Shown here piece after piece: positions 16,837-25,662 of a DNA stretch of 64,000 nt. The stretch covers positions 62,001 through 126,000 of the forward strand of contig WRPH01000004.1 in NCBI GenBank assembly GCA_009773375.1. Reading direction: 5' to 3'. The position numbers were made by a program, and so were the translations under genes. Numbering within the stretch: the stretch's first letter is position 1; the number at the start of each line of letters is the position of its first letter. The notes below the pieces were generated by a model. That model ran no database searches. It saw only the letters and a program-made list of their open reading frames with translations, and was not told where the DNA came from. The DNA comes from Paracoccaceae bacterium (GTDB lineage Bacteria > Pseudomonadota > Alphaproteobacteria > Rhodobacterales > Rhodobacteraceae).

Positions 16837-16918
16837 GGCTGGCATCGGCTAAAGCTGGCATGGGGCGCGGCTTCGTGGCAATACTGGCCGCCAACGGATA
16901 CAACAGGGCGGGCGGATA

Positions 16919-19723
16919 ATGGCGTTTGGCAAGGGCAATCACCTTCATCTGATCGACGGCTCGGCGTTTATCTTTCGCGCTTACCATGCCTTGCCGCCGC
17001 TGACCCGCAAGTCGGATGGCATGCCGGTGGGGGCGGTGGCGGGGTTTTGCAACCTGCTTTGGGGTGAATTGACCACCACGCGCAGTCAGGAAGCGCCGAC
17101 GCATCTGGCAGTGATTTTCGATGCCGGATCAAAGACCTTCCGCAACGAGATTTACCCGCAATACAAGGCCAACCGGCCGGAACTGCCTGAGGATCTGCGA
17201 CCGCAATTCGCCTTTACCCGCGAGGCGACGCGGGCGTTCAACGTGCCCTGCATCGAGGTAGACGGCTATGAGGCCGACGACATCATCGCCACCTTGGCGC
17301 GGCGCGCGCGCGAAGCCGGGGGGACGGTGACGATCATTTCCTCGGACAAGGACCTGATGCAGCTGGTGGGCGATGGCGTTGATATGCTGGACCCGATGAA
17401 AGCCAAGCGCATCGGCCCGGACGAGGTGTTTGAAAAGTTTGGCGTGGCACCGAACCGGGTGGTGGATGTGCAATCGCTGGCCGGGGATTCGGTGGATAAC
17501 GTGCCGGGCGCGCCGGGGATTGGGCTGAAGACCGCCGCCTTGCTGATCCAGGAATACGGCGATCTGGAAACCCTGCTGGCGCGTGCCGGGGAAATCAAGC
17601 AGCCAAAGCGGCGCGAGGCTTTGCTGGATAATGCCGAATTGATCCGCATTTCCAAGCGCCTGGTGGCGCTGGACGATGATATGCCGCTGGAGTTGGGGCT
17701 GGAAACGCTGGCAATGCGCGCGCCCGAGGCTGATGTGGTGATGGGGTTCCTCAATCAGATGGAATTCCGCACCCTGACGAAACGGGTGGCGGACAAGCTG
17801 AAGGTCGAGGCTCCGGTGCTGGAGGCCGATCGCGGCATGCATGTGACCGGCGCGCATGATCCAGTGGCGGTGGAGCAGGTGGCGTTTGATACCGCCGCTT
17901 ATGAAAAGATCGACACGCTGGCGGCGCTGGAGCGCTGGATCGCCCGCATCCGCGAGGTTGGCCATGTGGCGGTGGATACCGAGACCACCAGTCTGGACGA
18001 GATGCGGGCAGAACTGGTGGGGATTTCGCTGTGCGTTGATGCCGGGCGCGCCGCCTATATCCCACTTGGGCACAAGCAGGGCGGCGGCGATCTGTTCGGG
18101 TCGTCGGAGCTGGTGGCCGGGCAGCTGCCGCTGGCGGCGGTGCTGGCGGCGCTGAAGCCGGTGTTGCAGGATGCGGCGGTGCTGAAAATCGGCCAGAACA
18201 TGAAATACGACTGGAAGATCTTCGCGCGGCATGGCGTGGAGATTGCGCCGTTCGATGACACCATGCTGATGTCCTCGGCGATGCAGGCCGGGTTGAACGG
18301 CCATGGCATGGATGCGCTGTCGGAAAAATATCTGGGCCATGTGCCGATCCCGATCAAAAGCCTGCTGGGGTCGGGGAAATCGCAGATCACCTTTGACCGG
18401 GTGGCAATCGATGATGCGGTGAAATACGCCGCCGAAGATGCCGACGTGACGCTGCGTTTGTGGGCGCTGTTCAAGCCGCAGCTGCACAAGGCGCAGGTGA
18501 CCACGGTTTATGAAACGCTGGAGCGGCCCTTGGTGCCGGTGCTGGCACGGATGGAAATGGCCGGGGTGCAGGTGGACCGCGATACGCTGTCACGGATGTC
18601 GAACGCGTTTGCGCAGAAAATGGCCGGGCTGGAGGCGGAGATTCAGGCGGTGGCCGGGCAGCCGTTCAATGTAGGCTCGCCCAAGCAGTTGGGCGAGATC
18701 CTGTTCGACAAGCTGGGTCTGCCCGGCGGCGAAAAGGGCAAGACCGGCGCTTATGCCACCGGTGCCGATGTGCTGGAGGATCTGGCCACCGAACACGCGC
18801 TGCCGGCGCTGGTGCTGGATTGGCGGCAGTTGTCGAAGCTGAAATCGACCTATACCGATGCGCTGCAAGACCATATCAACCCCGAAACCGGCCGGGTGCA
18901 TACCAGCTATTCGATCACCGGCGCGGTGACCGGGCGGCTGGCCTCTACCGATCCGAACCTGCAAAATATCCCGATCCGGTCGGAAGAAGGCCGCCGCATC
19001 CGCGAAGCCTTTGTCGCTCCAAAAGGCAAGGTGCTGGTATCGCTGGATTATTCCCAAATCGAGTTGCGCATTCTGGCGCATGTCGCCGCTATTCCGGCGC
19101 TGCAACAGGCGTTCCGCGATGGCATCGACATTCATGCACTGACCGCCTCGGAGATGTTCAACGTGCCGCTGGATCAGATGACCTCGGACATCCGCCGCAA
19201 GGCCAAGGCGATCAACTTTGGCGTGATCTACGGCATTTCCGGCTTTGGCCTTGCCCGCAACCTGCGCATCCCGCGTGCCGAGGCGCAGGGCTTCATCGAC
19301 CGCTATTTCGAACGCTTCCCCGGCATCAAGGAATATATGTCCGACACTGTGGCCTTTGCGCAGAAAAACGGCTTCGTGCAAACCCTGTTCGGCCGCAAGA
19401 TCCACACGCCGGAGATCAACGCCAAAGGCCCAGGCGCGGGCTTTGCCAAACGCGCGGCGATCAACGCGCCGATCCAGGGCACGGCGGCCGACGTGATCCG
19501 CCGCGCGATGATCCGCATGCCCGCTGCCATCGCCGATCTGCCCGCCAAGATGCTGTTGCAGGTGCATGACGAATTGCTGTTCGAGGTGGACGAAAGTGCC
19601 GCGCAGGCGCTGATCAAGGTGGCGAAGGATGTGATGGAGGGCGCCTCGCACCCGGCGGTGCATCTGAAGGTACCGCTGACGGTGGAGGCGGGGGTGGGTG
19701 CGACCTGGGCCGCAGCACACTGA
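16919..19723 (+). CDS. polA: DNA polymerase I
   Basis: 934 residues with all three domains. The 5'-3' exonuclease occupies residues ~1-290 (LIDGSAFIFRAYHA, VDGYEADDIIATLA, SSDKDLMQLV, SVDNVPGAPGIGLKTA). The 3'-5' proofreading domain occupies ~320-520, with its catalytic DTE intact in VAVDTETTSL and the later IGQNMKYDW. The polymerase domain occupies ~550-934: motif A LVSLDYSQIELRIL, motif B RRKAKAINFGVIYG, motif C LLQVHDELLFEV. It fills gaps and removes primers in replication and repair. Start has GGCGGGCGGATA just upstream. A GGGGGG-CTAG-CCCCCC hairpin follows. Confidence 0.98.
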   Translation: MAFGKGNHLHLIDGSAFIFRAYHALPPLTRKSDGMPVGAVAGFCNLLWGELTTTRSQEAPTHLAVIFDAGSKTFRNEIYPQYKANRPELPEDLRPQFAFTREATRAFNVPCIEVDGYEADDIIATLARRAREAGGTVTIISSDKDLMQLVGDGVDMLDPMKAKRIGPDEVFEKFGVAPNRVVDVQSLAGDSVDNVPGAPGIGLKTAALLIQEYGDLETLLARAGEIKQPKRREALLDNAELIRISKRLVALDDDMPLELGLETLAMRAPEADVVMGFLNQMEFRTLTKRVADKLKVEAPVLEADRGMHVTGAHDPVAVEQVAFDTAAYEKIDTLAALERWIARIREVGHVAVDTETTSLDEMRAELVGISLCVDAGRAAYIPLGHKQGGGDLFGSSELVAGQLPLAAVLAALKPVLQDAAVLKIGQNMKYDWKIFARHGVEIAPFDDTMLMSSAMQAGLNGHGMDALSEKYLGHVPIPIKSLLGSGKSQITFDRVAIDDAVKYAAEDADVTLRLWALFKPQLHKAQVTTVYETLERPLVPVLARMEMAGVQVDRDTLSRMSNAFAQKMAGLEAEIQAVAGQPFNVGSPKQLGEILFDKLGLPGGEKGKTGAYATGADVLEDLATEHALPALVLDWRQLSKLKSTYTDALQDHINPETGRVHTSYSITGAVTGRLASTDPNLQNIPIRSEEGRRIREAFVAPKGKVLVSLDYSQIELRILAHVAAIPALQQAFRDGIDIHALTASEMFNVPLDQMTSDIRRKAKAINFGVIYGISGFGLARNLRIPRAEAQGFIDRYFERFPGIKEYMSDTVAFAQKNGFVQTLFGRKIHTPEINAKGPGAGFAKRAAINAPIQGTAADVIRRAMIRMPAAIADLPAKMLLQVHDELLFEVDESAAQALIKVAKDVMEGASHPAVHLKVPLTVEAGVGATWAAAH

Positions 19724-19735
19724 CTGCCGACGGCC

Positions 19736-19782
19736 GGGGGGCTAGCCCCCCGGACCCCCCAGGATATTTAGAGACAGCTGAA
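19736..19782 (+). repeat. Hairpin plus interspersed-repeat remnant after polA
   Basis: A perfect GGGGGG-CTAG-CCCCCC palindrome, then CCCCCCAGGATATTT and AGAGACAGCTGAA. The second part resembles the GGATATTT core and AGAGAGGATGACC end of the interspersed repeat. It could end the polA transcript. Confidence 0.6.
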
Positions 19783-19792
19783 AGGGCAGGGC

Positions 19793-20140
19793 GTGATCAG
19801 GGATTGGGCAGAGTTGAAGGCTTTTGCGCTTGGCCTTAGCCTGCCCGAGATTACGCTGGCGACGCCGTGGGGCCATGAGGCGCTGAAGGCCTTTGGCAAG
19901 ATGTGGTGCTATTGGTCGTAATACGAGGACGCGGCGGTGTTCAAGACCTGCCACGATGAACGCGAGATGCTGATGGCGGCCGACCCCGCGACGTTCTTCC
20001 TGCATCCGCATTATGCGCCGCACAATCTGGTTCTGGTGCGAGGCGGCCGGATTGATCCGGCTTGGGCGCGGGTTCGATTGCTGCAGCAATGGCGGGAGGC
20101 AGCCCCGAAGCGGTTCCTGAAACATTGGGACGCGCGATGA
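19793..20140 (+). pseudogene. YjbR/MmcQ-like protein with in-frame stop
   Basis: Reads as one frame of 115 codons apart from a TAA at codon 43 (19919-19921). Before the stop: PEITLATPWGHEALKAFGKM, then WCYWS. After it: YEDAAVFKTCHDEREMLMAA and TFFLHPHYAPHNLVLVRG. This is the usual continuous sequence of small YjbR/MmcQ proteins (a cytidylate-like fold of unclear role). The first half starts at GTG; the second half alone would begin inside the domain. A nonsense mutation is the simplest explanation. The gene overlaps the next by ATGA. Confidence 0.8.
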
Positions 20141-20493
20141 CGCCGCTGGCTTTTGCGACCCCGGCGCAGTGGCACGACAGGTTGGCGGCAAACCACGCAT
20201 CGGCCAACGAGGTCTGGGCCTTGTATCACAAGAAAGCCTCTGGTGTTGCGGTGATCGACTGGCAACAGGCGGTGGAAGCGGCGCTGGTTTGGGGCTGGAT
20301 CGACGGTATCCGCAAGACGCGCTCCGAAATCGAATGGATTCAGCGATGTACGCCCCGCAAAGCGGACAGCCTCTGGAGCCGGATCAACCGGTCCCATGCC
20401 GAACGGCTGACCACTGCCAGGCACCCGGAAACCCGCGCCAAACGCATCGCCGCTTTCATCGCCCGGCTGGGCCGGGGCGAACCAATCGTCTGA
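20137..20493 (+). CDS. YdeI/OmdA-like protein, internally shortened
   Basis: 118 residues. The N-terminal part (FATPAQWHDRLAANHA, EVWALYHKK, DWQQAVEAALVWGWIDG) and RCTPRKADSLWSRINRSH match the YdeI/bacteriocin-protection family, which are normally near 190 residues. The C-terminal ETRAKRIAAFIARLGRGEPI resembles the family's extreme C-terminus. The expected ~60-residue middle-to-late part between RINRSHAERL and the ETRAKRI helix is absent, without loss of frame. The product may be non-functional. It starts in ATGA overlap with the broken YjbR-like gene. Confidence 0.65.
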   Translation: MTPLAFATPAQWHDRLAANHASANEVWALYHKKASGVAVIDWQQAVEAALVWGWIDGIRKTRSEIEWIQRCTPRKADSLWSRINRSHAERLTTARHPETRAKRIAAFIARLGRGEPIV

Positions 20494-20494
20494 T

Positions 20495-20520
20495 TTCATC
20501 TTGGCCCAAATACTCATCCC
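20495..20520 (-). repeat. Interspersed repeat, half element
   Basis: Reads TTCATCTTGGCCCAAATACT, the reverse complement of the GAGTATTT-GGCCAAGATGAA repeat seen at 48548 and elsewhere. It lies right at the end of the YdeI-like gene, between converging genes. Confidence 0.8.
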
Positions 20521-20627
20521 GGAACGCCACGGCGTTCCTGCGAGCCGGAGCCGCAAGGCGGAGGCGAGCTAAAGACCTTGCGGCGCAGCCGCGCAATCAG
20601 ATTATCGCTACAGCCGCGCGGGCGGTG

Positions 20628-20996
20628 TTATCGCTGGATCAGCGGCCCCATCACCTTGCCGCCCAGAATGTGCAGGTGGTAATGCGGCACCTCTTGCATG
20701 CCATGCGCGCCCGCGTTGGTGATGGCGCGATAGCCTTCACCCGGCGCGATCCCCAGCAGGGCGCAGACACTGGCTGCGGTGCGGTGGAAATCAACGATTT
20801 CATCGGCAGACGCCTCGGCGGCAAAGTGATCAAAGGTGGCGTAGGCGCCTTTCGGGATCAGCAGCACATGCACGGGTGCTGCCGGGTTGATGTCATGAAA
20901 GGCCAGCGTGTGTTCGGTTTCCAGCACGGTCTTGTTGGGGATTTCGCCGCGCAGGATGCGGGCGAAGATATTGGTCGGATCGTAGGTATGCGCCAT
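20628..20996 (-). CDS. HIT family nucleotide-binding protein
   Basis: 122 residues. The histidine triad is HYHLHIL (H-x-H-x-H-x-x) near the C-terminus. Other family features are IFARILRGEIPNKTVLE, LAFHDINPAAPVHVLLIPK and GEGYRAITNAG. It probably hydrolyses nucleoside phosphoramidates or dinucleotides, like the Hint branch. The start lies four bases after the stop of the glycosyltransferase gene, so the two are likely co-transcribed. Confidence 0.93.
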   Translation of the reverse strand: MAHTYDPTNIFARILRGEIPNKTVLETEHTLAFHDINPAAPVHVLLIPKGAYATFDHFAAEASADEIVDFHRTAASVCALLGIAPGEGYRAITNAGAHGMQEVPHYHLHILGGKVMGPLIQR

Positions 20997-21000
20997 GTTT

Positions 21001-22578
21001 TCAATCCACAAACAGATATTCGGTGGCGGCGATCTCGCGCGCCTTCTCGGGCGCAATATCAAGAAATTCGGCCAGAGGCACGGTGTTTTCATCGATGCTC
21101 GCGCTTTGCCGCACCCGTAACAGGTTGGGAAAACCGGCGTCGCGGATACGGTCGCCTTCAAAGCGCACATCATAGCGGATCGTCGGCAACAGCCGCTCGA
21201 TGGTTTCCTTGGGCGTGGAATCCGAGGCCAACCCCACCCGCTTGGCATGGCCGATCAGATAGTCATCGGTGAAATCGCACTCGATTTCCAGCAGCCGGAC
21301 CTTGGCCTTGTCGTTGTAGAAATCCTGCATCAGATCGACGTTGGCGGGGTCGATACAGACCACCAGCTGATCGGTCTGCCAATAATCGAACAACATCCGC
21401 ATCAGCGCGCGGCGGTGGCGGGTGCGCTTTTCCAGCGTGGTCTCAATGCCGCCCAGATGCGGCAGCGGGGTGGAGGCCTCGCTGAACAGATAGTCGAGCG
21501 CCGGCAGGTTGGTGACTTGCCGCACCCGTTCCACCAGCCGTTTTGCCACATGCCATTTCTTGCAGGTCACCATCATCAGCGTGCGATGCCGGCCCAGCGA
21601 GCTTTCGGTTTCCCAAAACCGCGGCGCGAACCGCCGCCCGATCCGCCCCCGGCCCGACAGGAACTTGAACAGCGACCGGCCCTCATTGGAAATCGAAAAG
21701 CGGACGTTGCGGGCGGCGTAAAGCTTGCCCAGCCGGTCCTTGAGGTCTTTCGCATCCGGGCTGATCTTGCGGGCAAACAGGTAATCCTGACTGAGCAGCA
21801 GATCGTAATGGTCGTTATAGAATGTGACCGGCATGCCGTAATCGGTGAACATCAGGAAGGTCAGCGTGCGGGTGCGGATTTCGTGCTCCGGCACCAGATG
21901 GCGGACGATGGTTTGAAAGAAAGTCTCGTCCGGGATCCAGGTGGTGCGGAAAAACCGCATCACGTCTTTGCGTTTCTTGCAGAAATCCAGCACCCATTCG
22001 ACGGTGCGGCGGCGCAGGCACCACCATTGGCTGCCGATCTGCATGGCGATGTCGGCGGGTACCTTGCGTTGCAGCCCCAACTTTTCCTGCCACTTCATCG
22101 AGGCGTAGAACAGCTTCTTGCTGGTACGTTCGTTGAAGAAGTGGCGGTAGATCAGCCGCTCTTCCTTGATGCCGGTCTTGATCCAGTCGGAGTTGAAATA
22201 GTCAAAGCTTTCAATGTAATCGACTTCCTCGCGGTCAAGGAAACTGTGGGCGAATTCGGCGGATTTGATCGGCATGCAATCGCCCGACAGCATGTAGAAA
22301 TGCGTCGCGCGCGGGAAGGCATCGACGGCCGCCTCCACCGCCAGCAGGGTGGCTTCAACGAGGCTCCATTCGCCCCAGCCGCATTTGGCGCGGCGTTTGG
22401 TGAAGGTGACGGACGGGTTGGCGGCCAGAACGCTGTGGATCTTGTCAAAATCCGCCGGTTTGGCGCGGCCATCGAAGTGAATCGCCACAAAGTCACCGAC
22501 TGCTGTCAGCCGCTGGGCCTGAGCGATGATCCCCTCGGGATCCTTGTGACACAGAAGGATGTAGGCGATTCTTGCCAT
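21001..22578 (-). CDS. Core-2/I-branching GT14-type glycosyltransferase with C-terminal extension (DUF5928-like)
   Basis: 525 residues. The N-terminal ~290 residues match the beta-1,6-N-acetylglucosaminyltransferase fold: IAYILLCHKDPEGIIAQAQ, HFDGRAKP, KCGWGEWSLVEATL, HFYMLSGDCMPIK, IGSQWWCLRRRTVEW and TWIPDETFFQTIV. The C-terminal ~220 residues (HRTLMMVTCKKWHVAKRLVE, FDYWQTDQLVVCIDP) form a second domain that I associate with DUF5928. No signal peptide or membrane segment is seen, so it acts at the cytoplasmic face. The divergent neighbour is a sulfotransferase, which suggests a shared role in a sulfated glycan; this is inference. Confidence 0.85.
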   Translation of the reverse strand: MARIAYILLCHKDPEGIIAQAQRLTAVGDFVAIHFDGRAKPADFDKIHSVLAANPSVTFTKRRAKCGWGEWSLVEATLLAVEAAVDAFPRATHFYMLSGDCMPIKSAEFAHSFLDREEVDYIESFDYFNSDWIKTGIKEERLIYRHFFNERTSKKLFYASMKWQEKLGLQRKVPADIAMQIGSQWWCLRRRTVEWVLDFCKKRKDVMRFFRTTWIPDETFFQTIVRHLVPEHEIRTRTLTFLMFTDYGMPVTFYNDHYDLLLSQDYLFARKISPDAKDLKDRLGKLYAARNVRFSISNEGRSLFKFLSGRGRIGRRFAPRFWETESSLGRHRTLMMVTCKKWHVAKRLVERVRQVTNLPALDYLFSEASTPLPHLGGIETTLEKRTRHRRALMRMLFDYWQTDQLVVCIDPANVDLMQDFYNDKAKVRLLEIECDFTDDYLIGHAKRVGLASDSTPKETIERLLPTIRYDVRFEGDRIRDAGFPNLLRVRQSASIDENTVPLAEFLDIAPEKAREIAATEYLFVD

Positions 22579-22724
22579 ATCGGAGACATTAAACCCTGAA
22601 ACAAGTCATTGTTTCCCTAAATACCTTGAAGAGACATTGAAAAGACAGAGTTTGTTTGCTTTTTTGTGGCGGAATGATCCGGGGCCGTTCGGCGGCTGTT
22701 GGGCGCAGGTAAGGAGAGTGGGTG

Positions 22725-23543
22725 ATGGGTTTCCCCGGAACGTGGATGACGGAGTCTGAATCAGTGGTGTATCGGGTGGTGCCGAAATGCGCCTGCTCGA
22801 CCATCGGGCAGATCATGTTCTATTCCGACCACGGCAAATTTTTCGATGGCGATATCCATGACGCCACGGAAGGGATGCACAAATGGGCGATCGATGCCAG
22901 CCAGCCGCTGATTGAGCGCAATGTAAAGCAGCACAAGTCTTATGCGTTTACCTGCGTGCGCAATCCCTACACGCGGATCCTGTCTTCGTTTTTTGACAAG
23001 ATTTGCGGCATTCAGCGCAACGGCAAACGCTATCGCGGCAATCTGGTGCCGCTGCTGGTGCAGAAATACGGCGTCGAGGTCGGCGGCGATGATGGCAAGC
23101 AAGAGTTCGACCAGATCGCCAGCTTCCGGCGGTTCTTGCTGTTCGCCCGTGACACTATCCGGTTCAAAAAGCCGATGGAGCCGGATATTCACTGGTCCGC
23201 GATGGCGGGGCATGTCTCGACTTACATCGTCAACGGCGGGCGCTATGACAAGATTTTCTTTACCGAGAAATTCGATGAGGGCATGGGCGCGGTGCTGAAG
23301 AAGATCAAGACCAAGCACAAGGTCGATCTTAAGCAGATCCCGAAGTTCAACGAAAGCGAAGGCCATGGGCCGAAGCGGCTGCACCCGGTCGAGGATTATT
23401 TTGACGATCTGTCGCGGCATCTGGTCTGGGAAATCTACAAGCGCGATTTCCAGCTGTTCAAATATGATTTCGACAACCCGGCCAACAAGATGCCGATCGG
23501 CGAGATCGATCTGGATGAGGTCCACGCCAAGCTTGGGGACTGA
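22725..23543 (+). CDS. Sulfotransferase family 2-like protein
   Basis: 272 residues. The 5'-phosphosulfate-binding loop is VVPKCACSTIGQIM and the 3'-phosphate-binding segment is FTCVRNPYTRILSSFFDKI, both hallmarks of PAPS-dependent carbohydrate sulfotransferases. Later features include TEKFDEGMGAVLKKI and the aromatic C-terminus (YKRDFQLFKYDF). It should transfer sulfate to a sugar or glycan acceptor. A GTG three bases upstream is also in frame, but AAGGAG is better spaced for the ATG. It is divergent from the glycosyltransferase over about 145 bases, which must carry both promoters. Confidence 0.87.
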   Translation: MGFPGTWMTESESVVYRVVPKCACSTIGQIMFYSDHGKFFDGDIHDATEGMHKWAIDASQPLIERNVKQHKSYAFTCVRNPYTRILSSFFDKICGIQRNGKRYRGNLVPLLVQKYGVEVGGDDGKQEFDQIASFRRFLLFARDTIRFKKPMEPDIHWSAMAGHVSTYIVNGGRYDKIFFTEKFDEGMGAVLKKIKTKHKVDLKQIPKFNESEGHGPKRLHPVEDYFDDLSRHLVWEIYKRDFQLFKYDFDNPANKMPIGEIDLDEVHAKLGD

Positions 23544-23675
23544 ACGGGGGCGACTGAATTGCCGCGCGCGGGGCGCGCAAGCCGATGTCTCGCCTCTGGG
23601 CGGTGCCCGCCAACCGGCTCGGCTGAGGGGGCGCTTCGCCCCCCACGCCAAGATCGCGCAGGCGCGATCCCGGCT

Positions 23676-23739
23676 TCCCCCCGAGGATATTTGGACAGAG
23701 AGGATGACCGTTTTCGCATCCCCTCTGCTTAAATATCCA
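23676..23739 (+). repeat. Interspersed palindromic repeat pair after the sulfotransferase gene
   Basis: CCCCCCGAGGATATTTGGA, AGAGAGGATGACC, then a degenerate inverted half (CATCCCCTCTGCTTAAATAT). The wider gap (23544-23860) also holds small GC palindromes such as GATCGCGCAGGCGCGATC and CCGGAATGCTTGCATTCCGG. No gene is seen in it. Confidence 0.8.
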
Positions 23740-23860
23740 TACCGGAATGCTTGCATTCCGGTTAGCCGAAGGCGCTGGAGACAAGCGGGCCTTGGGCCCG
23801 CGCCGGCGACCTGAAGTGCTTGCCCCGGCGGCGCTGTGGCGCTGCCGGGGCGCATCGGGC

Positions 23861-24856
23861 TCAGATGCCTTCCACTTGCAGCACGATCTTGCCGACATGA
23901 CCCGAGCTTTCCAGCCGCCAATGCGCGGTGGGGGCTTCGCTGAGCGGGTATTCACTGTCGATCACCACCCGGAATGCGCCGCGCGCGATCATTGGCCAGA
24001 CGTTGGCTTCGACCTCGGCGGCAATGGTGGCTTTGGCCTGATCGGATTGCGGGCGCAGGGTCGATCCGGTCAGGGTCAGGCGGCGCATCATCATTTCGGC
24101 GAAGTTGAGTTCGACCTTCGGACCTTGCAGGAAGGCGATTTGCACCAGGCGGCCATCATCGGCCAAGGCTTTGACGTTGCGCGGCAAATACGGGCCGCCG
24201 ACCATATCGAGGATCAGATCGAAGCCGCCGAGTTTCTTGGCTTCGTCGCCGAAATCCTCGGTCCGGTAGTTGAAGCAGCGTTCTGCGCCAAGGCTTTCCA
24301 CCACCCGGCATTTTTCGTCCGATCCGGCGGTGGCGAACACCCGCGCGCCCAAGGCTTTGGCGATCTGCACCGCCGTTGTGCCGATGCCGGACGAGCCGCC
24401 ATGCACCAGAAACCGTTCGCCCGCTTTCAGTTTGCCGCGCATGACGATGTTCGACCAGACCGTGAAGCAGGTTTCCGGCAGGCAGGCGGCCTCGCGCAGC
24501 GGCAGGTCTGCGGGGATGCGCAGGGCGTGTGATTCGTGGCAGGCGGCGTATTCGGCGTAGGCGCCGCCGGGGAACAGCGCGCAGACCTTGTCGCCGATCT
24601 GCCAGCGGTTGACGCCGGGCCCCATCGCCACCACTGTGCCCGCGCCTTCCAGACCGGGCAGCGGCGAGGCGGAAGCGGGCGGGGCGTAAGAGCCGGCGCG
24701 TTGCAGCGCGTCGGGGCGGTTTACCCCGGCATAGGCAAGCCGCACAATGATCTGGCCGTGGCCGGGCACCGGTACCGGCAGCGACACTGGTTTCAGCACA
24801 TCAGGCCCGCCGGGGGCCGAGATTTCCATGGCCAGCATAGAGGAGGAAAGCGTCAT
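23861..24856 (-). CDS. NAD(P)H quinone oxidoreductase (PIG3-type zinc-independent MDR)
   Basis: 331 residues of the medium-chain dehydrogenase/reductase family. The N-terminal GroES-like part carries YAGVNRPDALQRAG and PGLEGAGTVVAMGPGV. The nucleotide-binding part has FLVHGGSSGIGTTAVQIAKALGA. The structural-zinc cysteines of alcohol dehydrogenases are absent, as in quinone reductases. The TP53I3/PIG3 subgroup reduces quinones with NADPH. The start has AAAGG eight bases upstream. It lies 12 bases after a COQ9-family gene, so the pair may relate to quinone biology. Confidence 0.92.
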   Translation of the reverse strand: MTLSSSMLAMEISAPGGPDVLKPVSLPVPVPGHGQIIVRLAYAGVNRPDALQRAGSYAPPASASPLPGLEGAGTVVAMGPGVNRWQIGDKVCALFPGGAYAEYAACHESHALRIPADLPLREAACLPETCFTVWSNIVMRGKLKAGERFLVHGGSSGIGTTAVQIAKALGARVFATAGSDEKCRVVESLGAERCFNYRTEDFGDEAKKLGGFDLILDMVGGPYLPRNVKALADDGRLVQIAFLQGPKVELNFAEMMMRRLTLTGSTLRPQSDQAKATIAAEVEANVWPMIARGAFRVVIDSEYPLSEAPTAHWRLESSGHVGKIVLQVEGI

Positions 24857-24868
24857 CGTCGGGGCCTT

Positions 24869-25555
24869 TCAGGGTTCGCTATGGCCGGGCAGGTCGGTGT
24901 TGCGATGTGGCGCACGAATCCTGTCCAGAATCTTGAGGGGACCAGCCAGCAGCGCCTTGGCCAAGGGGTTGGCTTGCAGCGCCGCCTTGGTCTTTTCGAA
25001 CTGCATGACGTTTTCGATGCGGCGGTCAAGGAAGGCCCAGGTGTCGCCGTTGTCTTCGGAATGATCGCCCAGCCAGAACAGCACGGTGGCGGAGTAGACC
25101 GCCGACAGGGTGGCGCGTTTGGAATACCAGTTCAGATCTTGCGAGCTATCACCCAAGCTGGTCCAGATCGCGTCGGCGGTGGCCCAGATCAGCTTGGCGC
25201 CTTCGGGGGCGTGTTGCGGCAGGCTGAACAAGGCCGAGCCGCGGCGCACCAGTTCCTTGTCGGCGGTTTGCAGGCGCAGTCTGATCGCCAGCGCGACGCG
25301 GTCGCGGTAGCGCAGGGCGGCAAGATCGGTGGCGGCGAGGGCGGTTTTCATCGCGGCATCGCCGCTGCGGTGATAGGCTACAGCCAGATCAATACCGCCG
25401 CGCGGGTAAAGGGCGCGGCCAAGCGCGGGGGCAACGCCCGAATCAGCCAAGGCCGCCACAAGGGTGGTTTCTGACCAGCCGTCGAAGGCGGCGTGGGGCA
25501 GGGCGGCCGCCAGAATAAGGGCTTTTGCGCTGTCGATGCTGTTTTCCGGTTCCAT
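24869..25555 (-). CDS. COQ9 family protein
   Basis: 228 residues. Characteristic features are ILAAALPHAAFDGWSETTL, GRALYPRGGIDLAVAYH, YRDRVALAIRLRL and NWYSKRATLSAVYSATVLFW. COQ9 proteins have a TetR-like fold that binds lipids and help the COQ7 hydroxylation step of ubiquinone synthesis in mitochondria and alphaproteobacteria. The start MEPENS was preferred over an upstream in-frame start that adds unconserved sequence. Divergent from rpsU and co-directional with the quinone reductase gene. Confidence 0.93.
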   Translation of the reverse strand: MEPENSIDSAKALILAAALPHAAFDGWSETTLVAALADSGVAPALGRALYPRGGIDLAVAYHRSGDAAMKTALAATDLAALRYRDRVALAIRLRLQTADKELVRRGSALFSLPQHAPEGAKLIWATADAIWTSLGDSSQDLNWYSKRATLSAVYSATVLFWLGDHSEDNGDTWAFLDRRIENVMQFEKTKAALQANPLAKALLAGPLKILDRIRAPHRNTDLPGHSEP

Positions 25556-25647
25556 CTGATCCCCTTTCGCCGGGCATGGTAGACAAAGCGGCGGGGCTTT
25601 GCTATGCGGCCCGAGCCTGCACATTCAGTGCAACTCTAACTTAGGAA

Positions 25648-25662
25648 GGTGGTGACAACCAC
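25648..25662 (+). promoter_or_regulatory. Hairpin between Shine-Dalgarno site and rpsU start
   Basis: The Shine-Dalgarno sequence AGGAAGG (25643-25649) is 13 bases from the ATG, longer than usual. The bases between can form GTGGT-GACA-ACCAC, a five-pair stem with a four-base loop directly before the ATG, which would shorten the effective spacing. It may regulate S21 synthesis. Confidence 0.45.

Noticed and set aside
17129-18487. 452-codon minus-strand open frame
   Set aside because: Antisense of polA; same low-complexity composition.
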